Below are positions 1-5,790 of a DNA stretch of 7,285 nt, in pieces. A program made the position numbers and the translations under genes. The notes beneath the pieces are model-generated. The model was given only the letters and a program-made list of their open reading frames with translations. It had not been told where the DNA came from and made no database searches. How positions within the stretch are numbered: the first letter of the stretch is position 1; each line of letters opens with the position of its first letter. The stretch is from NCBI GenBank assembly GCA_900766945.1, contig CAAFXD010000119.1, forward strand, positions 1 to 7,285. The letters run 5' to 3'. Origin of the DNA: Clostridia bacterium. Lineage in GTDB: Bacteria; Bacillota; Clostridia; Oscillospirales; Acutalibacteraceae.

Positions 1-916
1 CGCGCGGCAACAGCATCGGCAGGACATTTGCAATCGCTTTATTGGGATTTTCGCCGAAATCGCGCAGAATGCGTGCGTCTAATTTTTCCGCCGACAACGC
101 GGGCTTTACATCCACAAACAACGCATACCGTTCGGGCGCCATTTCGCGCATATGCGCACTCGCCGACAAAATCATCGGCCCCGAAACGCCGTAATGTGTG
201 AACAGCATTTCGCCGAAATCGGTATAAATCGTTTTTTTGGTTTTGGTGTCTTTCACCGTCAGCGCAACATTGCGTAAAGAAAGCCCCATACAGTCACTGC
301 AAAAGCCCTCGCGGCAAACGAGTGCCGACAAAGACGGACGCAAGGGCGTTACCGTATGCCCCGCGCTTTTGGCTAAGGTATAGCCGTCGCCCGTGGAGCC
401 GGTTTTCGGATAGGATTTGCCGCCTGTTGCCAAAATTACACTGTCGGCAAAATAGGTCTCGCCCGCTTCGGTTTTCACGCCTTTTACCGCGCCGTTTTCC
501 GTAAGCAGTTCCGTCACGCGCGCCTGCATTCGTTTCACGCCGTTTTCCGAAAGCCACCGGTCAAGCGCATCGACAATGTCGGACGCTTTGTCGCTTTCGG
601 GGAACACACGGTTGCCGCGTTCGGTTTTGAGTTTCACGCCGTAATCCTCGAAAAAATCAATGGTATCCTGCGGCATAAAACTTGAAAAAGCACTGTATAA
701 AAACCGCCCGTTTGAGGGCACATTGCGAATTAAGGTATCCAAATCCGCAGTGTTGTTGGTGACATTGCAACGCCCCTTGCCCGTAATCATCAGCTTTCTG
801 CCGATTTTGGCGTTACGCTCCAACAAAAGCACCTCGGCGTTGTTTTCCGCCGCCGTGCCTGCCGCAAAACAACCTGCGGCGCCGCCGCCGACCACCAGCA
901 CTTTTTTAGGTTGCAT
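1..916 (-). CDS. FAD-dependent oxidoreductase, HI0933/BaiN/RdsA (YhiN) family, 3'-truncated by window edge
   Basis: The minus strand reads openly from an ATG at 916 to the window edge, giving 305 residues; family members run to about 400-420, so roughly the last quarter is missing. The N-terminus has the FAD-binding Rossmann loop GGGAAG (residues 10-15) after a hydrophobic beta strand. Next come the family hallmarks ITGKGRCNVTNN (44-55), GNRVFPESDKASD (101-113), ILATGGKSYPKTGSTGDG (161-178) and GEMLFTHYGVSGP (235-247), all intact. Family knowledge: E. coli YhiN (RdsA) makes dihydrouridine in 23S rRNA. A clostridial relative was named BaiN, a bile-acid reductase, but the family is widespread and that label should not be carried over. 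The ATG overlaps the regulator's stop by 11 nt and is preceded by GGAGG (929-933, 12-nt spacing), indicating co-translation with it. An odd point is a C-x4-C-x2-C cluster (C201, C206, C209) where I would not expect cysteines. The family call is secure; the substrate is inference. Confidence 0.93.
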   Translation of the reverse strand, partial: MQPKKVLVVGGGAAGCFAAGTAAENNAEVLLLERNAKIGRKLMITGKGRCNVTNNTADLDTLIRNVPSNGRFLYSAFSSFMPQDTIDFFEDYGVKLKTERGNRVFPESDKASDIVDALDRWLSENGVKRMQARVTELLTENGAVKGVKTEAGETYFADSVILATGGKSYPKTGSTGDGYTLAKSAGHTVTPLRPSLSALVCREGFCSDCMGLSLRNVALTVKDTKTKKTIYTDFGEMLFTHYGVSGPMILSASAHMREMAPERYALFVDVKPALSAEKLDARILRDFGENPNKAIANVLPMLLPR

Positions 917-1787
917 CAGAAGCCAATTCCTCCGTTTTTTCGTAAACCTGATATTCGTCCCAAATACCTTCTAATTTATTGAAGTTATCATATACTTCCT
1001 CGCGGCGCGAAAGCGTTACGCCGACAATCAGCGCGTTTATGAGACTTAACGGCGCGGTTAAAGAGTCCACCACCGACGCCATATCACTGCGCGCCACCAA
1101 CAAATAGTCGGCAAAGGAGGCTATGGGCGATTTGTCGGTATCGGTAATGGCGATAATTTTCGCCTTACGGTCTGCAATAAAGCGCATGGCGTTCACGGTT
1201 TGTTTGGAATACCGCGGGAAGCTTATCGCAATACAGACATCGTTTTCATCAATGCGGAACATCTGCTCAAACATTTCCGAAGCGCTGGAAGTATCGACCA
1301 GCACAACCGAATCAAAAACCAAATTGAAGTAGAAAGCCAAAAAGGACGCAAGCGCCGCAGACGAGCGCACGCCCAGAATGTAAATCCGCTTGGCGCGGTT
1401 GATTTCGGCGAGCGCATTTTTAAAGTCGTCCCGCGAGGTACGCTCCGCCGTTTCGCGGATAAGCTCTATATCCCCGGTGAGCACGCTGTTGATAATATCA
1501 CCGTCGCCGATGAGGTTTTGCGAAACCTCCATACGCTGTACGGCGGTCAGTTTGGACTTTATCATCTGTTGCAAGGCGCGTTGCAGTTCGGGATACCCCT
1601 TAAACCCCAACTCCGTTGCAAAACGCACCACGGTAGACTCGCTCACGCCGACCTTTTTGCCGAGTGCGGCGGCGGTCATAAATGCCGCTTTGTCATAATT
1701 GTCTTTGATATAGGCGGCAATTTTTTTATGCCCTTTGGAAAGCCTGCGGATACTTTCATCCATTTTTGCAAGCAACGGTTCGTTCAT
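906..1787 (-). CDS. MurR/RpiR family transcriptional regulator (HTH + SIS domain)
   Basis: This 293-residue protein has the full RpiR architecture and a normal length. An N-terminal HTH_6 domain spans about residues 1-77, with the recognition region LGKKVGVSESTVVRFATELG (42-61) and the typical follow-on FKGYPELQ. A SIS sugar-phosphate-binding domain spans about 128-256, opening with RIYILGVRSSAALA (134-147) and including CIAISFPRYSKQT (185-197) and IIAITDTDKSPIA (211-223). Members bind DNA as dimers and respond to phosphosugars such as glucosamine, MurNAc or ribose phosphates. The ligand cannot be read from the sequence, and no sugar-catabolic gene lies nearby. The start ATG at 1787 has GAAGGA at 1795-1800 with 7-nt spacing. 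The stop lies inside the downstream flavoprotein gene, so the two form one operon. Expression likely starts at the promoter at 1824-1851, where CAAG/CTTG half-sites could serve autoregulation. Confidence 0.95.
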   Translation of the reverse strand: MNEPLLAKMDESIRRLSKGHKKIAAYIKDNYDKAAFMTAAALGKKVGVSESTVVRFATELGFKGYPELQRALQQMIKSKLTAVQRMEVSQNLIGDGDIINSVLTGDIELIRETAERTSRDDFKNALAEINRAKRIYILGVRSSAALASFLAFYFNLVFDSVVLVDTSSASEMFEQMFRIDENDVCIAISFPRYSKQTVNAMRFIADRKAKIIAITDTDKSPIASFADYLLVARSDMASVVDSLTAPLSLINALIVGVTLSRREEVYDNFNKLEGIWDEYQVYEKTEELASDAT

Positions 1788-1823
1788 TTTCCATTCCTTC
1801 TCGTTGTGATTTTCAGTATTTCT

Positions 1824-1851
1824 ATTATAGACTTTTCCGCCGCAAAATCAA
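1824..1851 (-). promoter_or_regulatory. sigma-A promoter for the RpiR-flavoprotein operon
   Basis: On the minus strand a perfect -10 TATAAT (1824-1829) lies 16 bp from a -35 TTGATT (1846-1851). Transcription would start near 1817, about 30 nt before the RpiR start codon at 1787. The -35 box merges into an upstream CAAG/CTTG inverted repeat. Confidence 0.75.
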
Positions 1852-1882
1852 GCAAAAACTTGTAAAAATGCAAGCGGACTTG
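1849..1882. repeat. Tandem CAAG/CTTG inverted repeats upstream of the RpiR gene (possible operator)
   Basis: Two inverted repeats lie in a row: CAAG-N6-CTTG (1849-1862) and CAAG-N4-CTTG (1871-1882, extending to TGCAAG/CTTGCA at 1869-1884). The first overlaps the -35 box of the RpiR promoter and the second forms the tmcAL terminator stem. RpiR regulators bind inverted repeats near their own promoters, so an operator role is plausible. The arms are only 4-6 bp, so chance or a pure terminator role remains possible. Confidence 0.3.
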
Positions 1883-1884
1883 CA
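1864..1884 (-). terminator. Rho-independent terminator of tmcAL
   Basis: Reading the minus strand just after the tmcAL stop, TGCAAG, a 4-nt loop (TCCG) and CTTGCA form a 6-bp hairpin followed by five Ts (1864-1868). The stem is short, so termination may be partial and some read-through into the RpiR operon is likely. Confidence 0.55.
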
Positions 1885-1891
1885 AAAAAAT

Positions 1892-3082
1892 TCAAAAGCG
1901 TACCAAATTGTCAGTCATTTCGGTGCCGCAAGGGCGAATTTCGGGCAAGGTAAGATTAAAAATGTCAGTAGACTTGCATTCCAAGCGGAATAGTGCCTGT
2001 GCCGCAGTCGAGCAGGTTTCGATATCGAAAGCACGCATAACAATAGGCAATTTTGCCGTTTCGCGCGCGGTGCGCAACAGTTTTTTTCCGCGTTCGGTAA
2101 AGCCCAGCACGCGTATATACGGCACGCCGTTTTGCTGAAACTCGGTTTTCAGCCCCAAAAAGGCGGCAAGCACCACGCGGCGAATGCGCGCGTGCGTATA
2201 GCGTTTGGTTTTTGCCGCATCAAACACCGCCCACAGCGTTTTTGCCGTTTTTGCGGCGGCGAGAATACGGTTTTCAATCCCCTCGGAGACATCGGGTACG
2301 CCTGTAAAATCGGCGGGAGACGCCATGCGCAAAAAGCCGAGCACCGCTGTGTCGAGTTTGGCGTAATCGGACGGTGCTTCGCACCGTTTGACTGCTGTTT
2401 GCAGAATTTCATATGCATTTTGCGGCATAAAATCGGTCACCGCCTCCCCTGCGCGGATTTTTTCGCGCAACAGCGTGGCAGAGGCATACATACCGCTTGG
2501 GGTTTGCGCGTCATGCGCATTCCCGACACGCGGCACGGGGAGACAGGAAACCGGCGCTCTGCACGCACGCACAGCGCGCAGATATTCAAGCCCCAAAATA
2601 TCGTTCGGACTGTGCAGTACATCGGCGACCGCGTCCCCGAACACCTGCCGCACCGCCGCTTCGCGTGCGGCGGGAAAGGGCAAGCCCTTTTGCAAATATC
2701 CCTGTAATGCGGTTTCGGTGCGTGGGTCGGAAACGGCATCTGCCGCCGCAGAAAGGCGCGCAATCTCGCCGCATTCGCTCCCGAATACAAGCGTATCGAC
2801 AAGCCCCAAAGCATCAAGCACCCCGACGCCGCCCAAAGCAAAGGTCTGCGCCGTGGCAAGCGTAAAAGCAACCGGCAATTCCAGCACCAAATCCGCGCCG
2901 TTACAGAGCGCCGCCGCGGCACGGTAATGCTTATCGCACAACGCCGGTTCGCCGCGCTGGGTAAAATTGTCCCCGAGCACAACCACAACGCCGTCCGCCG
3001 CCGCATTGCGCGCTTCGGACAGCAAATACTTGTGCCCGTTGTGAAACGGATTGAATTCTGCAATCACGCCTGCTGTCGCCAT
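1892..3082 (-). CDS. tmcAL: tRNA(Met) cytidine acetate ligase TmcAL (YlbM family)
   Basis: From the chosen start this is a 396-residue protein, close to B. subtilis YlbM (about 415). It begins MATAGVIAEFNPFHNGH, the nucleotidyltransferase-fold N-terminus with its HNGH ATP-binding motif (14-17). Other family blocks are NFTQRGEPAL (39-48), ADLVLELP (63-70), LVFGSECGE (98-106), SPNDILGLEYLRA (158-170), SATLLREKI (201-209) and KRYTHARIRR (293-302). TmcAL activates acetate with ATP and acetylates the wobble cytidine (C34) of elongator tRNA-Met to ac4C, in the cytoplasm. The usual SGNF is GDNF here, a mild change in a conserved loop. I chose the ATG at 3082 because GAGGA (3091-3095) precedes it by 8 nt and the homology starts there. 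An ATG at 3115 would add 11 basic, non-homologous residues and sits almost at the predicted transcript start. The gene is divergent from ackA. Confidence 0.94.
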   Translation of the reverse strand: MATAGVIAEFNPFHNGHKYLLSEARNAAADGVVVVLGDNFTQRGEPALCDKHYRAAAALCNGADLVLELPVAFTLATAQTFALGGVGVLDALGLVDTLVFGSECGEIARLSAAADAVSDPRTETALQGYLQKGLPFPAAREAAVRQVFGDAVADVLHSPNDILGLEYLRAVRACRAPVSCLPVPRVGNAHDAQTPSGMYASATLLREKIRAGEAVTDFMPQNAYEILQTAVKRCEAPSDYAKLDTAVLGFLRMASPADFTGVPDVSEGIENRILAAAKTAKTLWAVFDAAKTKRYTHARIRRVVLAAFLGLKTEFQQNGVPYIRVLGFTERGKKLLRTARETAKLPIVMRAFDIETCSTAAQALFRLECKSTDIFNLTLPEIRPCGTEMTDNLVRF

Positions 3083-3090
3083 AGATTTCT

Positions 3091-3095
3091 TCCTC
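3091..3095 (-). promoter_or_regulatory. Ribosome binding site fixing the tmcAL start
   Basis: The minus strand reads GAGGA within AGAGGAAG, 8 nt before the ATG at 3082. No comparable Shine-Dalgarno sequence precedes the upstream in-frame ATG at 3115, so the shorter protein is preferred. Confidence 0.8.
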
Positions 3096-3102
3096 TTGCT
3101 AC

Positions 3103-3131
3103 TTGAAATTTCCATAGAACAAGTATATAAT
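3103..3131 (+). promoter_or_regulatory. sigma-A promoter for ackA
   Basis: TTGAAA (3103-3108), a 17-bp spacer and a perfect TATAAT (3126-3131) point at ackA. Transcription would begin near 3138, leaving a leader of about 45 nt. Its -10 overlaps the -10 of the opposing tmcAL promoter on five of six positions. Confidence 0.8.
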
Positions 3132-3155
3132 AATCTAAACTGTGATTTCTTGCAA
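3127..3155 (-). promoter_or_regulatory. sigma-A promoter for tmcAL
   Basis: On the minus strand TTGCAA (3150-3155), a 17-bp spacer and TATTAT (3127-3132) face tmcAL. Predicted initiation is near 3120, giving a leader of about 38 nt to the ATG at 3082. It is weaker by consensus than the ackA promoter it overlaps. Confidence 0.6.
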
Positions 3156-3168
3156 GTTTAATTTGTTT

Positions 3169-3173
3169 GGGGG
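3169..3173 (+). promoter_or_regulatory. Ribosome binding site fixing the TTG start of ackA
   Basis: GGGGG followed by AA sits 8 nt before the TTG at 3182. It differs from the canonical GGAGG by one base and would pair through a G-U wobble. Choosing this TTG places the conserved N-terminus at residue 1. The in-frame TTG at 3167 overlaps this site and so cannot use it. Confidence 0.7.
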
Positions 3174-3181
3174 AATTTTTT

Positions 3182-4405
3182 TTGAAAATCCTGGTTATCA
3201 ATGCAGGCAGTTCATCGCTGAAATATCAGTTGATTGACATGGAAAACGAAAAGCTCATCGCCAAAGGTATTTGCGAACGCGTAAAGGACACCGCCAAAAG
3301 CTGTGTTTCTTACACACACTATCCGAACGGCGTTGAGGTGAAGGTAAAGGACGAGCCCGTACCGATGGAAAACCACACGGCGGCTTTCCATGTGGTGAAA
3401 AAACTGTTGACCGAGGGCGACAGCAAGGTCATTGACGACATTGCCGAAATTACCGCAGTCGGGCACCGCGTGGTGCAGGGCGGCGCGCTGTTTAACAAAA
3501 GCGTGCTGATTGACCAAAGCGTCATTGACGGCATTCAGAGCCTTTGCGACTTGGCACCGTTACACAATCCAGCCCACATTGAAGGTATCAATGCGAGTAT
3601 TGAACTGTTCGGCGACAAGGTCCCGCAGGTTGCCGTGTTCGACAACGCATTCCACTCCACCATGCCGCCCGAAGCCTATATGTTCGGGTTGCCGTATGAA
3701 TACTATGAAAAATACAAAATGCGCAAATACGGTTTTCACGGCACTTCACACCGCTTTGTCAGCGCACGCTGTGCAGAAGTGATGCAAACGCCGATTGAAT
3801 CCTTAAAAATCATCACCTGCCACTTGGGCAACGGGTCTTCGATTACCGCGGTGAAAAACGGCAAGGTGATTGACACCTCCATGGGTCTTACCCCCTTGGA
3901 CGGCGAAATTATGGGCACGCGTACAGGGGCTATCGACCCGTCGGCGGTACTGTATATTATGAAAAAAGAGGGCAAAACCCCCGACGAAATGGACACCCTG
4001 CTCAATAAGCAATCGGGTATTTTGGGTGTTTCGGGGCTTTCCTCGGACGACCGCGACATTAAAAAGGCGGCGGCAGAGGGCGACGAGCGCGCCAAGCTTG
4101 CCCGCGATATGCAGATTTATGAAATCGTGAAGTACATCGGCTCTTACACCGCCGCAATGGACGGGCTGGACGCGATTGTCTTTACGGGCGGCATCGGCGA
4201 AAATGCCGATGATATGCGCGCGATTGTTTGCGACAGACTCTCCTTCCTCGGCATTGAAATTGACAAGCCCTTTAACGCAACGCTTGTCAAAGGCAAAGAG
4301 GGCGAAATCTCCACCGCGAATTCCAAAGTCCGCGTATTCGTATTGCCGACCAATGAGGAATTGCTCATTGCACGGGATACGAGAGATATTGTCAACGCGC
4401 TGTAA
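3182..4405 (+). CDS. ackA: Acetate kinase
   Basis: This 407-residue protein reads MKILVINAGSSSLKYQL from a TTG start, the standard acetate kinase N-terminus with the phosphate-1 loop and N7. Family signatures are GHRVVQGG (94-101, catalytic Arg96), VFDNAFHSTMP (152-162, Asp154), KYGFHGTSHRFVS (182-194, His186), HLGNGSS (214-220), MGLTPLDGEIMGTRTG (234-249, Arg247), FTGGIGEN (334-341) and PTNEELLIARDT (389-400). All key residues are present. AckA interconverts acetate plus ATP with acetyl phosphate plus ADP in the cytoplasm; in fermenting Firmicutes it mainly makes ATP and excretes acetate. Its usual partner pta is not in the window. Residue 155 is Asn where Thr is common, and residue 159 is Ser where Gln is common; neither is catalytic. 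The gene appears monocistronic, with its own promoter at 3103-3131 and a strong terminator after the stop. Confidence 0.98.
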   Translation: MKILVINAGSSSLKYQLIDMENEKLIAKGICERVKDTAKSCVSYTHYPNGVEVKVKDEPVPMENHTAAFHVVKKLLTEGDSKVIDDIAEITAVGHRVVQGGALFNKSVLIDQSVIDGIQSLCDLAPLHNPAHIEGINASIELFGDKVPQVAVFDNAFHSTMPPEAYMFGLPYEYYEKYKMRKYGFHGTSHRFVSARCAEVMQTPIESLKIITCHLGNGSSITAVKNGKVIDTSMGLTPLDGEIMGTRTGAIDPSAVLYIMKKEGKTPDEMDTLLNKQSGILGVSGLSSDDRDIKKAAAEGDERAKLARDMQIYEIVKYIGSYTAAMDGLDAIVFTGGIGENADDMRAIVCDRLSFLGIEIDKPFNATLVKGKEGEISTANSKVRVFVLPTNEELLIARDTRDIVNAL

Positions 4406-4424
4406 TCCTTGTAAGCAACAGAAA

Positions 4425-4456
4425 AGCAGAGAAGTTTTCGCTTCTCTGCTTTTTTT
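4425..4456 (+). terminator. Rho-independent terminator of ackA
   Basis: AGCAGAGAAG (4425-4434) and CTTCTCTGCT (4441-4450) form a perfect 10-bp stem around a 6-nt loop, followed by six Ts (4451-4456). It starts about 20 nt after the ackA stop. The AAAA before the stem could let it act weakly on the minus strand too. Confidence 0.93.
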
Positions 4457-4460
4457 GTGC

Positions 4461-4493
4461 AAAAAAGTGCCGCCTGCAAAATACAGGCGGCAC
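4461..4493 (-). terminator. Rho-independent terminator of the ftsZ end of the dcw cluster
   Basis: GTGCCGCCTG (4467-4476) and CAGGCGGCAC (4484-4493) form a perfect GC-rich 10-bp stem with a 7-nt loop. On the minus strand it is followed by six Ts (complement of 4461-4466). It lies 15 nt after the ftsZ stop. On the plus strand AAC precedes a T5 run, so it may serve as a second barrier for ackA transcripts. Confidence 0.92.
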
Positions 4494-4508
4494 AACTTTT
4501 TCATAAAA

Positions 4509-5609
4509 TTATTTTCTGCCGTTGAAAATATCCAACACATCAATGTAGCCGTCGTTCGGGTCAAAGCCGGTGCTGGTGCTCGAAATGTCGTCCAACGGTT
4601 TGTCGTCATCAAAGGAGAAAGCGCCGTTCGGCTTTTTCGGCATCCCGTTTTCATCACTGCCGAAGCCCGTGGCAATAACGGTGATGGTCATGGTATCTTC
4701 AAGCTCCGGTTTCAAATCCACACCGAAGATGATATTGGCGTCTTCATCTGCCGCCGCACGGACAATACCTGCCGCGGTGTCAATATCTTCAAGACCGATG
4801 TCCTCGGAAGCAGCGATGCTGATGATAATACCCTTTGCACCGTCAATGGTAGATTCCAACAGCGGACTGGAAATGGCTTTCTGTGCCGCCTGTTCGGCCT
4901 TGTCCTTGCCCGTTGCAGTGCCGACGCCCATATGCGCATGGCCGGCGTCTTTCATAACCGCCGTGACATCGGCAAAGTCCAAATTGATAAGCGCGGGGTT
5001 GATAATCAAATCCGAAATGCTCTTGACGCCCGAACGAAGCACATCGTCCGCAATTTCAAAGGCGTTTGCAAGCGTAATTTTCTGGTCGGAAACCTGTTTC
5101 AGGCGTTCATTGGGGATAACCACCAACGAGTCCACATGACCTGCAAGCTCGGCAATACCCGCCTCCGCCTGCTCCATACGGCGTTTGCCCTCAAACGCAA
5201 AGGGCTTTGTGACAATGCCGACGGTGAGAATGCCTTTTTCTTTGGCAATTTCGGCAATGACGGGTGCGGCGCCTGTACCTGTGCCGCCGCCCATACCCGC
5301 GGTGATAAACACCATTTGGGTGTCATTTAACGCGTCGATAATCGCGTCACGGCTTTCCTCCGCCGCCTTTTGCCCTACCTCGGGCTTTGCGCCCGCGCCG
5401 CGGCCACCGGTCAATTTTTCGCCGATTTGGATTTTTTGCGTGGCTTTGGAGAAGGTCAAGGTCTGCTTATCGGTATTGACGGCAATCAGTTCAATCCCCG
5501 TCAGCCCCGCCTGCACCATACGGTTGACGGCATTCCCGCCGCCGCCGCCGACGCCGATGACTTTAATATTGGTTACATCCTGAAATTCATTGTCCATTTC
5601 GTATGCCAT
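4509..5609 (-). CDS. ftsZ: Cell division protein FtsZ
   Basis: This 366-residue protein is the tubulin-like GTPase that polymerises into the division ring. The nucleotide-binding loop GVGGGGGNAVNRM is at 19-31, the tubulin signature GGGTGTGAAPV at 108-118, and IPNERL at 165-170. The synergy (T7) loop NPALINLDFADV is at 204-215, with D211 and D214 as the catalytic acidic pair. The GTPase core ends near residue 316. The remaining 50 residues are a short acidic, Ser/Thr-rich linker and a terminal peptide IDVLDIFNGRK. This keeps LDI, but the PxFL core of the usual FtsZ tail (LDIPTFL in B. subtilis) is gone. The start has AGGAGG (5621-5626) at 11-nt spacing. The gene is last in the murA-ftsQ-ftsZ cluster, with its own promoter at 5694-5722 and a terminator after it. 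Neither spoIIGA nor sigE follows, unlike in many spore-formers. Confidence 0.98.
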   Translation of the reverse strand: MAYEMDNEFQDVTNIKVIGVGGGGGNAVNRMVQAGLTGIELIAVNTDKQTLTFSKATQKIQIGEKLTGGRGAGAKPEVGQKAAEESRDAIIDALNDTQMVFITAGMGGGTGTGAAPVIAEIAKEKGILTVGIVTKPFAFEGKRRMEQAEAGIAELAGHVDSLVVIPNERLKQVSDQKITLANAFEIADDVLRSGVKSISDLIINPALINLDFADVTAVMKDAGHAHMGVGTATGKDKAEQAAQKAISSPLLESTIDGAKGIIISIAASEDIGLEDIDTAAGIVRAAADEDANIIFGVDLKPELEDTMTITVIATGFGSDENGMPKKPNGAFSFDDDKPLDDISSTSTGFDPNDGYIDVLDIFNGRK

Positions 5610-5693
5610 AATATGAACATCCTCCTATATAAATCTTCTGCTTTCACACAATATAGTTTGCGGCATTACTGCCCCAATTAACCTATTTTGGTT

Positions 5694-5722
5694 ATTGTAA
5701 CACAGTTCTTTCGGAATTTCAA
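5694..5722 (-). promoter_or_regulatory. Extended -10 sigma-A promoter for ftsZ
   Basis: On the minus strand TTGAAA (5717-5722), a 17-bp spacer and TACAAT (5694-5699) are preceded by a TGn extended -10 element. Initiation near 5687 gives a leader of about 78 nt. Just downstream of the -10, TAACC-N6-GGTTA (5679-5694) forms a small inverted repeat across the start site. This lets ftsZ be expressed independently of murA-ftsQ. Confidence 0.8.
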
Positions 5723-5737
5723 CAGGTTTTTTCAGAT

Positions 5738-5767
5738 TGACAAGTGGAATTGCCTGTCATGACAAGT
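5738..5767. repeat. 22-bp-spaced direct repeat and palindrome upstream of the ftsZ promoter
   Basis: TGACAAGT occurs at 5738-5745 and again at 5760-5767, exactly 22 bp apart. The second copy overlaps the perfect palindrome TGTCATGACA (5755-5764). The pair lies 16-45 bp upstream of the ftsZ -35 box, a typical place for a regulator to bind. The function is not known, and the repeats are short enough to be chance. Confidence 0.35.
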
Positions 5768-5790
5768 AAATCATCTTTACACGCTCTTTT

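Noticed and set aside
1200..1865. 221-codon plus-strand frame opposite the RpiR gene
   Set aside because: It is a mirror of a well-conserved gene with no independent homology; the opposite strand explains the open frame.
2132..2707. 191-codon plus-strand frame opposite tmcAL
   Set aside because: It is an antisense shadow. The minus-strand frame carries all the TmcAL motifs.
3083..3115. N-terminal extension of tmcAL by 11 residues from an upstream ATG
   Set aside because: There is no good ribosome site, no homology, and it lies about 5 nt from the predicted transcript start. The ATG at 3082 has GAGGA at 8 nt.
3167..3181. Longer ackA start at TTG 3167
   Set aside because: It overlaps the ribosome binding site and adds five residues before the conserved family N-terminus.
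3803..4675. 290-codon minus-strand open frame antisense to ackA and overlapping the ftsZ end
   Set aside because: It is composed of antisense ackA and out-of-frame ftsZ, with no recognisable motif and no Shine-Dalgarno support.
4176..5330. 384-codon open frame on the plus strand crossing the end of ackA, both terminators and antisense ftsZ
   Set aside because: It runs through two strong terminators, has no domain I recognise, and is opposite or out of frame with two clearly real genes. Long antisense frames are common in sequence of this composition.
5536..5556. GCC-rich triplet run in ftsZ
   Set aside because: This is simply the coding sequence for the glycine-rich nucleotide-binding loop.
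5737..5742. TTGACA on the plus strand as a -35 box
   Set aside because: No -10-like hexamer lies 16-18 bp downstream, and the direction would run antisense into ftsQ.
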